Translations under genes and position numbers: made by a program
Source of the DNA: JBCBTD01 sp039818825
GTDB taxonomy: Bacteria > Pseudomonadota > Alphaproteobacteria > Geminicoccales > Geminicoccaceae
Direction: 5' to 3'
Length of the DNA: 64,000 nt
NCBI GenBank assembly: GCA_039818825.1
Contig: JBCBTD010000001.1
Coordinates: 124,001 to 188,000 of the forward strand
Shown here: in pieces, positions 53,705 through 61,069 of the stretch
How the letters are laid out: each line of letters starts with the position of its first letter
How positions within the stretch are numbered: position 1 is the first letter of the stretch
Notes under the pieces: generated by a model
The model's database searches: none
What the model saw: the letters and a program-made list of their open reading frames with translations, nothing else
Told to the model about the DNA's origin: nothing

Positions 53705-54595
53705 TTACTTTGTGCCGAGGTACTCCGCCAACAGGTCGAACACCAATCGAATTCTAAGGTTTGTCTTCAACTCTCGGTGCGCGACGAGCCAGGATTCTAT
53801 CTCTATCGGTTCAAAATCGGGATAGGGATTCTCAAGTTCGGGATAGGCCGTACCGACATCGACTGGTAAAATACCAATCCCGAGCCCTTTGCGCACGAGT
53901 TCCAGTGCCATTGTCACACTTGCGGTGGAATAGTTAAAACTCGCCACGGTCAGATTGAGACCGCGCGAAGCCATTAGCCCGAGCATACGCTCTGGATATT
54001 CAGACCCCACGAATTGCAGCTTTGCAATATCTGTCGGATGTGAAGGGCGACCGACGGCATCAAGGTATTCTGACGACGCAAAAAGGTGACCGGTTGTGTC
54101 CCTCAGGCGTTTCGCGAAAAGGCTTTCGTCCTGGGGGCGAGCGTGCCGGATCGCTATATCAGCTTCACGCCGCCGCAGGTCGCTCATCTCATTGGAGGCT
54201 ATGATTTCAATCTGAAGGCTTGGCGCCGCGGCCTGAAGTTTCTTGAGTATCTCCGGTAGAAAAAACGTCGCCATTCCATTCGTGCAGGCAATAGCCACAT
54301 GTCCCGTCACCGCTTCGGATTGCCCTGTGGCCGCGATGGAAATGCGATTTGCGGCCTCACCCATGCTTCGGAAATGCTCAAGCAACTGCGTCCCGGCCTC
54401 GGTCAGCAACAGCGCGCGTGAGGTCCTTTCGAACAGTGTCACGCCAAGCGCCTCTTCGAGACCGGCTACCTGTCGGCTGAGGGTGGGCTGAGTGAGCCCA
54501 AGCGCCCGCGCGGCTGCAGAAAGCGAACCTTCTTCGGCAGTGGCAAGAAACGCCCGCGCCTGGTTCCAGTCAAAAGCTGATCTCTGCCACTCCAT
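53705..54595 (-). CDS. LysR-family transcriptional regulator
   Basis: Encodes 296 aa. An N-terminal winged helix (WNQARAFLATAEEGSLSAAARALGLTQPTLSRQVAGLEE) is followed by a periplasmic-binding-like effector domain (MATFFLPEILKKLQAAAP...EADIAIRHARP). It is divergent from a three-gene operon and should regulate it. The gene is AT-richer than the core chromosome. The family usually binds a T-N11-A site; a candidate palindrome lies in the intergenic region. Confidence 0.93.
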   Translation of the reverse strand: MEWQRSAFDWNQARAFLATAEEGSLSAAARALGLTQPTLSRQVAGLEEALGVTLFERTSRALLLTEAGTQLLEHFRSMGEAANRISIAATGQSEAVTGHVAIACTNGMATFFLPEILKKLQAAAPSLQIEIIASNEMSDLRRREADIAIRHARPQDESLFAKRLRDTTGHLFASSEYLDAVGRPSHPTDIAKLQFVGSEYPERMLGLMASRGLNLTVASFNYSTASVTMALELVRKGLGIGILPVDVGTAYPELENPYPDFEPIEIESWLVAHRELKTNLRIRLVFDLLAEYLGTK

Positions 54596-54614
54596 GATTT
54601 GCGCATACCAGAAC

Positions 54615-54636
54615 TACAAAAATATGCAATTTTGTA
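54615..54636. promoter_or_regulatory. Candidate LysR operator
   Basis: The inverted repeat TACAAAA (54615-54621) and TTTTGTA (54630-54636), with an eight-base centre, is the only clear palindrome in the 102-base divergent region between the LysR gene and the methyltransferase gene. It contains a T-N11-A pattern expected of LysR binding sites. Function is inferred from place and symmetry. Confidence 0.5.
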
Positions 54637-54697
54637 ATAAGGCCGCGCTAGCTAGAAGAGCGCGAGCAAGACGTATCAATCAAGGACTTTAGCCAAA

Positions 54698-55510
54698 ATG
54701 CATATCCGCAGCCAATCGCTCGACGCGTCGATTGATCCATCAAGTCGGCAGACAATTCCTATGACCAATTACCGATTTGGCTCATGGCAGGTTGCAATCA
54801 GCCGGCAACTCAGGACCAAAGAGGACTTGGCCAGCCAATACGATGCAGTCTCGCGTAACTGGCAGCAAACGACACGGCGGTACGGGCTTAATGCAGCATA
54901 CCGACGACCGTTGGTGGCATCCGGCGCGGGGACGGCACTTGGAAAGATCGGAGCACAGGCAAGGGTTTTGGATTGCGGAATCGGGAGTGGAGCCCTTGCG
55001 ATTGCACTTAACAGCATTCTCCCCGAATCACCCAATTTCTGCGGCATTGATCTCTCTGGTGAGATGCTGGCCAAGGCGGATGTCGAGATGCGACAGGCCG
55101 GTCTAGTTCCGGAACTGAGGCAAGCAGATATTCTCTCGATACCCTACGCCGATGAATCATTTGATTTCGTGATGGCCGCCCACGTCCTTGAGCACTTGCC
55201 GGAGCCTCAACACGCTTTGAGAGAGATGGTGCGTGTTCTCAAGCCGGGCGGAATGCTGTTCGTTTGTTTGGTTCGGCGATCCAACTTCGGCGCGTTCATC
55301 CAGCTGCGGTGGCGGACATGGGCGATCACGGAACAGCAAGGCGTCACTTGGCTGCAAGCATGCCATCTCGAGAGCATCGGTTCCCAGCCCATCCGTCTGG
55401 GGTCCTGCGCGGGGCAAGCCAGCACCGCATTCTGGGGGCGTCGACCGGGCGGACCGGGGAACGCTCCCGAAATTGTAGCTGCAACAGCAAATCAGGAGGT
55501 CGACTCTTGA
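54698..55510 (+). CDS. SAM-dependent methyltransferase, UbiE-like fold
   Basis: Encodes 270 aa. Motif I is ARVLDCGIGSGALAIAL, followed by FCGIDLSGEMLAKA, a motif IV SFDFVMAAHVLEHLPEP and VLKPGGMLFVCL. Its LYAHY-type head is not present, but QYDAVSRNWQQTTRRYGLNAAYRRPL is distinctive. Substrate unknown. The stop overlaps the next gene's TTG start by three bases (TTGA). The first 20 codons may be non-coding: an ATG at 54761 (MTNYRFGSW) is an alternative start. Confidence 0.82.
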   Translation: MHIRSQSLDASIDPSSRQTIPMTNYRFGSWQVAISRQLRTKEDLASQYDAVSRNWQQTTRRYGLNAAYRRPLVASGAGTALGKIGAQARVLDCGIGSGALAIALNSILPESPNFCGIDLSGEMLAKADVEMRQAGLVPELRQADILSIPYADESFDFVMAAHVLEHLPEPQHALREMVRVLKPGGMLFVCLVRRSNFGAFIQLRWRTWAITEQQGVTWLQACHLESIGSQPIRLGSCAGQASTAFWGRRPGGPGNAPEIVAATANQEVDS

Positions 55511-56196
55511 GGGTTCTTAGCAGATTTGAGTGGGCGATCCTTCTCTTCATCCTTGTTTACTCGTTCATACCGACCTTTGGAGGTGTGTTTCGCGTGCTCG
55601 AATTGGTGGTCGGATCCGCGATCATACCCGAAAACCCGCGGGCGACAGCAACACCCTTCCCAATCGTCCTGCACATACTCGGCAGTTTCTTGTTTTGTTT
55701 TCTCGGTGCAATCCAGTTCCTACCAAGCATCAGGCGAAATCATCCTGCAGCACACCGCGCATTTGGTCGAATAGTTGCAGTAGCAGGGTGTCTTTCTGCG
55801 GCAAGTGGGTTATGGATGACTCATTTCTACAGCTTTCCGCTTAGCCTCCAGGGGAACTTGCTTTATTGGGCGCGGATCATCCTCGGCTTTCTGATGATCG
55901 GCCTCATCGTTTGGTCCGTTCTTGCCATAAGATCCCGCAATGTCCGTCAGCACAGCGCCTGTATGCTGCTCGCGTACGCGATCGGTCAGGGCGCGTCTAC
56001 GCAAACGTTCATTGGCATCGGGTGGATGATCCTTTCCGGGACAGAGGCGACAGGGCCGCTGCGCGACGCCATGATGGTGTTTGCATGGGCAATTAATCTA
56101 CTGATTGCCGAGGCATTGATTTGGGCAGTTGTGGCACCAAAACGGCTGCCAGTGGCGAGTGTCCTGCACGGCAAACCAGCAACCGTAGGAAAATAA
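55507..56196 (+). CDS. DUF2306 polytopic membrane protein
   Basis: Encodes 229 aa with about seven transmembrane segments. The NHPAAHRAFGRIVAVAG block, with conserved His and Arg, and the preceding LHILGSFLFCFLGAIQF identify DUF2306. Function of the family is unknown; the histidines suggest heme or metal binding as a possibility only. It starts at a TTG coupled to the methyltransferase stop and is followed by the VOC-GNAT gene after one base, so all three are one operon. Confidence 0.75.
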   Translation: MRVLSRFEWAILLFILVYSFIPTFGGVFRVLELVVGSAIIPENPRATATPFPIVLHILGSFLFCFLGAIQFLPSIRRNHPAAHRAFGRIVAVAGCLSAASGLWMTHFYSFPLSLQGNLLYWARIILGFLMIGLIVWSVLAIRSRNVRQHSACMLLAYAIGQGASTQTFIGIGWMILSGTEATGPLRDAMMVFAWAINLLIAEALIWAVVAPKRLPVASVLHGKPATVGK

Positions 56197-56197
56197 G

Positions 56198-57076
56198 ATG
56201 ATCGGCTATTTGACGATTGGGACGAATGACCTGGACAGGGCGGTCAATTTCTACGACGCACTGCTGGCGACTATCGGAGTTCAGAAACTCTGGCAACACG
56301 CGGACATGGCGGCGTGGGGCCCGTCACGGACCGAGACAGCGTTGTGTCTGGCCCGCCCTTTTGACGGGCAGACAGCAAGCATTGGAAACGGCGTCATGGT
56401 TGCATTCAAAGTCGACAGCGCTGAGCAAGTTGATGCCTTCTACGCCAAGGGCATTGAGCTCGGTGGAAAGAATGAAGGCTGCCCGGGACCACGCGGCGAG
56501 CACGGTGTTTATGCCGGATACCTCCGGGACTTGGACCGCAACAAATTAAACGCCTACGTCCCTGCACCGGGCTGCCCCCCTATGAGGGGGTTAGACTTGA
56601 AAAATCTATCTGTAATCGAATTTGTGCGGTTAACAGATGTCTCACTGGAGGACATCGTTTCGCACATGAATGACCGCCGTGTTGCAGAGCACATGCCGCT
56701 CCTAACGTCTAAATGGACGCACGAAGACGCCAAAGAATTCGTGTCCACAAAGGAAGCAACTTGGCGACGTGATGGTTTGGGGCATTGGGCCATCCTAAGT
56801 GATGGAGCCTATGTCGGATGGGAAGGTTTTCAAAAGGAAGGCGAGGATTGGGACTTTGGCCTCGTTCTCAAGCCGGACAATTTTGGTTTGGGGATGCGAA
56901 TTTCGCGAAAAGCCATTGAGTTCGCGAGCGCAGACCTGCGCATCGATTTCGTCACATTTCTCCTTCCTCCTTCCCGCAAGAATTTGGGTGCGCTGTCTCG
57001 CGGTGGTGCCAAATTCGTCGAAAATATTGAATATGATGGTGAAGTTTTTAAGAAATACAGACTTGAAACGAAATGA
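56198..57076 (+). CDS. Fusion of VOC (glyoxalase-like) and GNAT acetyltransferase domains
   Basis: Encodes 292 aa. Residues 1-127 are a VOC domain (MIGYLTIGTNDLDRAVNFYDALL... GEHGVYAGYLRDLDRNKLNAYVP). Residues about 138-291 are a GNAT domain of the RimJ/RimL style (VIEFVRLTDVSLEDIVSHMNDRRVAEHMP, GLGHWAILSDGAYVGWEGF, LKPDNFGLGMRISRKAIEFA). The two domains are joined without a frame break, but a translational fusion of these families is unusual. VOC proteins act on or sequester small molecules, and GNATs acetylate them; a resistance or detoxification role would fit, as an inference. Confidence 0.8.
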   Translation: MIGYLTIGTNDLDRAVNFYDALLATIGVQKLWQHADMAAWGPSRTETALCLARPFDGQTASIGNGVMVAFKVDSAEQVDAFYAKGIELGGKNEGCPGPRGEHGVYAGYLRDLDRNKLNAYVPAPGCPPMRGLDLKNLSVIEFVRLTDVSLEDIVSHMNDRRVAEHMPLLTSKWTHEDAKEFVSTKEATWRRDGLGHWAILSDGAYVGWEGFQKEGEDWDFGLVLKPDNFGLGMRISRKAIEFASADLRIDFVTFLLPPSRKNLGALSRGGAKFVENIEYDGEVFKKYRLETK

Positions 57077-57499
57077 CAAACTTGTTCGGCTATGTGCGTA
57101 GTGTAGCAGCCATGGCGGACATTGGCGGCACTGCAGAAAGTCGTCAACATGGGCTCAAAGCCGTCGTAAGCAGCAAGGCGCTCGGAAGGCCGACGGCATC
57201 AGCGTGCCGGCGTAGTGCGCTTGCGTACTGATTCGCAGAGCTTACCATTGCAGCGCATCGGGCAGTCACTTTGTCATAGTGCGATGGCGAAAGAATAGTT
57301 CGTGTTTTTGTCGCGCGCGGCCCGCCATTTGCACCATAGCACACGACGCCTCTGCAAGCGCCCGCCCTGCGGTCATCGACTCCAGAAGACGCGTTCAAGC
57401 TGCGTCGATCGTCGTCGCGGAGTGAGTTGTATGCACATCCGAGCGATCGGACGGCCGATCGATGGCGTTGGTCACCGACAGGCCGTCAGATTCTCCAGC
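57077..57499. other. 423-base gap; no gene seen
   Basis: Composition shifts back from AT-rich to GC-rich here. The short open frames (for example 57112-57231, 39 codons) lack ribosome-binding support or family resemblance. It probably marks the right edge of the acquired island. Confidence 0.4.
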
Positions 57500-59065
57500 C
57501 TACTCCGCTGGCTGGGCGGCGCCGACGGGTGCGGCACGGTCTGACCACTCCAGCCGGGCGCAGGCGACGAGGAACCCGGCCACGAGCGCGTAAGCGAGAG
57601 CCACCGTAGGCGTGACGGCGAAGCCGACGGCCGGGCCATGCATGAAGCCGAAGAACGTCAGGACCGCGGCGGCTCCAGCGAAGGCCGCCGCGGCCTCGAA
57701 GCGGCGCTCGACGACGAACACGCCGATCGCCGCCAGCATCAAGCCCGACAGGATGGCGCCGTTGCCGAGGAGCGCCAAGCCTTCGTAAAGCACGCCGTTG
57801 GTCGCCATGGCCTCCATGCCGACGGCCGCGGCGTTGGTGCCGGCAGCGCCGAGCGCACCGTCGATCAGTGTCTTCGCCCAGGCCGCGAGGTGCGGGATCA
57901 GCCCCAGGACGACGGCCGGCGCATGGCTGGAGGGTGTCGTCTGGAACGCCTGAGCGCCGATCAACATGCCGATGTAGAGCAGGATCGGCGAGATCGCGAC
58001 GACGGGTACGAGGTTCAGGAAGACTGCGAGCACACCAAGCCACGTCGCCGCGAGGACGAACATGCCGGTCGCCGCAGAGTAGCCGATCCGGCCGCCCATC
58101 CGTTTCCAACCCGGATGGCCGATGTAGACGGCATTGGCGAAGGGGCTGCCCATCAGCGTTCCAACCAGGCTGAAGGCGCCCTCGGCAGCCAGGGCTTCCG
58201 TGGTGTCGTAGCTGTCGCCGGCGGCTGCGGCGCTCTCGACGTTGTCCATGGCCTCGACGAGGTCGTAGACCCCGAACGGGATCGCCGTGACGAGGATGAA
58301 CCCGAGGAACTCGAACCCGCTGAACACGTGGTCGACCGCCGGCAGCGGCACGGTGAAGCCGAAGTTGGTCAAGGCTCCGGACAGCTCGACGACGCTCATG
58401 CCGCCCCATTCGAGGCCGAGTGCAGTCGCCCCCCACGCGAGGACCATACCGACGACGATGGCGACGAGACCCGCAGGCAGGCCGCGCGGGTAGCGAACGC
58501 CTCCGAACCAGCTGACCATGATGATCGCGAGGCAAGTCAGGCCGATGATGGACGTCATGTAGATCTCCATCGCCGGGCGCATGGAGATGAACGCGATGGA
58601 GACGCCCGCGAGGGTGCCGAGCAATGCGGCGCGGGGCGTGATCTTGCGGATGTAGGGCGCAACGAAGCCGCCGCCGATCAGAATGAAGCCTTGGATGAAG
58701 ACCCACGCAAGGCCGGCTTCCCATGCGCGGATCGGGTCGTCGGTTTGGCCCAACACCGGCAGCATGATGACGAAGACGACGATGAACATGTGAGGGACGG
58801 AGGGTCCCGAGGGCAGCGCGCAAACGTCACTCCGCTGCTCCTTGCGGCCGAGCTTCCACCCCATCCATGCGTAGTACATGTTGCCGAGGAAGAGCATCAG
58901 GCCGACGGCGGGCAGAATGCGGCCGAAAGTGATTTCGTCGGGCATGCCGACGGCGAATTTCAGCAACCCAGTAAGCACCAGGAGGTTGACGAGCACGTTG
59001 GTACCGAGACCGAACAACGCGTTCCAGTCGCCAGGCGTCCACAAGGCCGCGCCGGATTTCGTCAT
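57500..59065 (-). CDS. NCS2-type permease
   Basis: Encodes 521 aa with about 12 transmembrane segments. The overall pattern, with LGLGTNVLVNLLVLTGLLKFAVGMP, the GSPFANAVYIGHPGWK segment and ISPILLYIGMLIGAQAFQ, resembles the NCS2/AzgA-like xanthine-uracil-purine permeases. Context beside biuret and allophanate hydrolases suggests uptake of a nitrogen compound, perhaps a pyrimidine, purine or ureido compound. The ATG at 59065 has a GGAGGAC upstream. It lies 55 bases behind the biuret-hydrolase-like gene on the same strand. Confidence 0.8.
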   Translation of the reverse strand: MTKSGAALWTPGDWNALFGLGTNVLVNLLVLTGLLKFAVGMPDEITFGRILPAVGLMLFLGNMYYAWMGWKLGRKEQRSDVCALPSGPSVPHMFIVVFVIMLPVLGQTDDPIRAWEAGLAWVFIQGFILIGGGFVAPYIRKITPRAALLGTLAGVSIAFISMRPAMEIYMTSIIGLTCLAIIMVSWFGGVRYPRGLPAGLVAIVVGMVLAWGATALGLEWGGMSVVELSGALTNFGFTVPLPAVDHVFSGFEFLGFILVTAIPFGVYDLVEAMDNVESAAAAGDSYDTTEALAAEGAFSLVGTLMGSPFANAVYIGHPGWKRMGGRIGYSAATGMFVLAATWLGVLAVFLNLVPVVAISPILLYIGMLIGAQAFQTTPSSHAPAVVLGLIPHLAAWAKTLIDGALGAAGTNAAAVGMEAMATNGVLYEGLALLGNGAILSGLMLAAIGVFVVERRFEAAAAFAGAAAVLTFFGFMHGPAVGFAVTPTVALAYALVAGFLVACARLEWSDRAAPVGAAQPAE

Positions 59066-59120
59066 GATGCTGTCCTCCGTGCACGGTGGCACCCGCGCGC
59101 TTGGGAGTTGGAACGCCGCG

Positions 59121-59801
59121 TCACGCCGCGGCCCGGGCGATCGCTGCTGCCAGCGACGCGGTCGTGCTCACCCAGCCGAAGATGCCGCCTTGAGCTTTGA
59201 TCATCTCCAGCCCGACGCGGTGGAACTCGGGGAAGTACGAGCCGCACGCGTCAGCGAGTGCTATGCAGCGGTACCCGCGGTCGTTGGCTTCGCGGATGGT
59301 GGTTTGCACGCAAACTTCGGTCGTCACGCCGCCGACCAGCAGCGTGTCGATGCCGCGGTTGCGTAGCATGATTTCCAGGTCCGTCTGGTAGAAGGCACCC
59401 TTGCCGGGCTTGTCGACCACCGGCTCACCGGCAACCGGCGCCAGCTCGGCGATCAGGTCGTGGCCCGGCTCGCCCCGGACCAGAATGCGCCCCATCGGCC
59501 CGGGATCGCCGATCCGCGCTCTCGGCGCTCCCCGCTCGACCTTCGCGGTGGGCGCGTCGGCGAGGTCAGGCCGATGCCCTTCCCTCGTGTGAATGACGAG
59601 AAGCTGCACCTCGCGTGCCAGCTGCAGCGCTCGGCGACAGCCAGTGATCGCCGGGGCCAAACGCGCGACGTCGTTGCCGAGGCTCTCACCGAAACCGCCT
59701 GGCTCGAGGAAGTCGCGCTGCATGTCGATCACCACCAGCGCCGTCCGCTCGAGCGCCATCGGGACCATCGTCGGCTCGGCCTGCAACTCCACGACCGTCA
59801 T
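59121..59801 (-). CDS. Isochorismatase-like amidohydrolase, probable biuret hydrolase
   Basis: Encodes 226 aa. The cysteine-hydrolase triad is evident: Asp26 (VVIDMQRDF), Lys131 or Lys134 (VVDKPGKGAF) and Cys164 (TTEVCVQTT). Spacing matches BiuH/RutB-type amidases. Biuret hydrolase makes allophanate and ammonia, the substrate of the AtzF gene in this cluster, so biuret is the favoured substrate. Ureidoacrylate or other amides are possible. It is divergent from atzH and starts 25 bases from a GTATAC palindrome. Confidence 0.85.
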   Translation of the reverse strand: MTVVELQAEPTMVPMALERTALVVIDMQRDFLEPGGFGESLGNDVARLAPAITGCRRALQLAREVQLLVIHTREGHRPDLADAPTAKVERGAPRARIGDPGPMGRILVRGEPGHDLIAELAPVAGEPVVDKPGKGAFYQTDLEIMLRNRGIDTLLVGGVTTEVCVQTTIREANDRGYRCIALADACGSYFPEFHRVGLEMIKAQGGIFGWVSTTASLAAAIARAAA

Positions 59802-59822
59802 GGGCGTTTCCCGGTGAGTGCG

Positions 59823-59834
59823 ATTGTATACGAT
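59823..59834. promoter_or_regulatory. Candidate GntR operator (GTATAC palindrome)
   Basis: ATTGTATACGAT is a near-perfect palindrome centred on GTATAC between the divergent biuret-hydrolase-like gene and atzH. FadR-subfamily GntR regulators commonly recognise such GTATAC-like cores, and a FadR-type GntR gene lies in this cluster. It is 22 bases upstream of the biuret-hydrolase-like start codon. Confidence 0.5.
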
Positions 59835-59951
59835 CTTGTGTGCAAAACCCCTGCCAACGAAGCTCGATGGCAGCTAGTTTCGGACAAGCGGGTGGACGAA
59901 CCGGGTAATCGTGTCGAGGTGATCGTTTGTGAGGCAATTGGGGCCAGCGAA

Positions 59952-60338
59952 ATGAATACCGACGAGGCAACCGTGGTTGCGGAGGTGCGCGCCGCTTTCG
60001 ATGCCTACGAAGCGGCGCTCGTCGGCAACGACGTGGCGACCCTAGACGGGCTGTTCTGGAACGACCCGCGGACCACCCGTTTCGGCGTCGAGGAGGCCTT
60101 GTACGGCCACGCGGCGATCGCCGCCTTCCGTCGCGAACGGGCCGTGGGCGACATCGATCGTGAGGTGACCCGCGTCGCGATCACGGCCTTCGGCCGCGAC
60201 GCGGCCATCGCCTTTTCCGAGTATCGCCGCAAGGGTTCCGGCAGGATGGGCAAGCAGAGCCAGACCTGGATCCGGATGGCGGATGGTTGGCGCATCGTCG
60301 GGGCCCACGTGAGCCTGCAGCCGGCGGCAGACGCTTGA
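59952..60338 (+). CDS. atzH: AtzH/HpxZ-family protein (DUF3225)
   Basis: Encodes 128 aa of the SnoaL-like DUF3225 fold: VVAEVRAAFDAYEAALVGNDVATLDGLFW, RFGVEEALYGHAAIAAFR, and the ending SQTWIRMADGWRIVGAHVSL. AtzH is known from cyanuric acid pathways, where it goes with the 1-carboxybiuret amidase, and HpxZ from oxalurate catabolism. The ATG at 59952 is chosen; open frame upstream is not family-like. It overlaps the GntR gene by four bases (TTGA). Confidence 0.88.
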   Translation: MNTDEATVVAEVRAAFDAYEAALVGNDVATLDGLFWNDPRTTRFGVEEALYGHAAIAAFRRERAVGDIDREVTRVAITAFGRDAAIAFSEYRRKGSGRMGKQSQTWIRMADGWRIVGAHVSLQPAADA

Positions 60339-61051
60339 CTGGCATCGCCAGCTCTTCAGGACGGCGGGTCGAAGCACTGACGCAGGCGCTCGCCAAGGAA
60401 ATCGCGGACGGGCTTTTGGCACCCGGCGTCCGCCTCGACGAACAGACGCTCGCCACGCGCTTCGCGATCTCGCGCACGCCGGTTCGCGAAGCGCTGAACC
60501 GCTTGGTCGCCATCGGCCTCGCCGAGCGCCAGCCACATCGCGGCGTGCTGGTGGCATCCGTCGGGATGGAGCGGCTCGGGCAGATGTTCGAGGTCATGAC
60601 AGAGCTGGAAGGCACCTGCGCCCGGTTCGCCGCCGAACGGATGAAGCCGGAGGAACGGGCCGCACTCGCACTCTTGCACAACGGCAGTGCGGCTGCCGCA
60701 AGCGCCGAGGACGTGGAAGCCTACGTGGCGTTCAATCGTCGGTTCCACGAGGCCATCTATCGCGGCAGCCACAATCCCTTCTTGGTCGAGACGACCCAGG
60801 CCGTCCGCCGCCGGCTGGCACCGTTCCGCAACGCCCAGTTCAACGTCGCCGGCCGACCGTCGGCGTCGTTCCTGGAGCATGAAGCCGTCGTCGAGGCGAT
60901 CGGCCGCGGCGATGGTCTGACGGCGCACGCAGCCATGGTCCGGCACATCGCCCAGGTACGCGATGCGTACCGCTCGCTGGCGGAGCGCCCGATGGTCTCA
61001 GGTGGCAGCGCGCTGCCGGGCGCGAACCACCTGGCCGTTCCCGACCGCTGA
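60335..61051 (+). CDS. GntR-family regulator (FadR subgroup)
   Basis: Encodes 238 aa from a TTG overlapping the atzH stop. The winged helix is LAKEIADGLLAPGVRLDEQTLATRFAISRTPVREALNRLVAIGLAERQPHRG, followed by an FCD-type helical ligand domain with FNRRFHEAIYRGSHNPFLVE. It is probably a repressor of the cluster, relieved by an intermediate such as biuret or allophanate. The frame extends 16 codons upstream within atzH. Confidence 0.9.
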   Translation: MTGIASSSGRRVEALTQALAKEIADGLLAPGVRLDEQTLATRFAISRTPVREALNRLVAIGLAERQPHRGVLVASVGMERLGQMFEVMTELEGTCARFAAERMKPEERAALALLHNGSAAAASAEDVEAYVAFNRRFHEAIYRGSHNPFLVETTQAVRRRLAPFRNAQFNVAGRPSASFLEHEAVVEAIGRGDGLTAHAAMVRHIAQVRDAYRSLAERPMVSGGSALPGANHLAVPDR

Positions 61052-61069
61052 TCCAGCCACCGCGCCCGG

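Larger units (their letters stand above)
53580..57250. other. AT-rich four-gene island next to tRNA-Ser
   Basis: From just after the tRNA to about 57,250 the DNA has clearly lower GC and different codon use from both flanks. It carries LysR, then a coupled methyltransferase/DUF2306/VOC-GNAT operon. Location beside a tRNA 3' end suggests acquisition, but no integrase or repeated tRNA end is visible. Confidence 0.55.
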
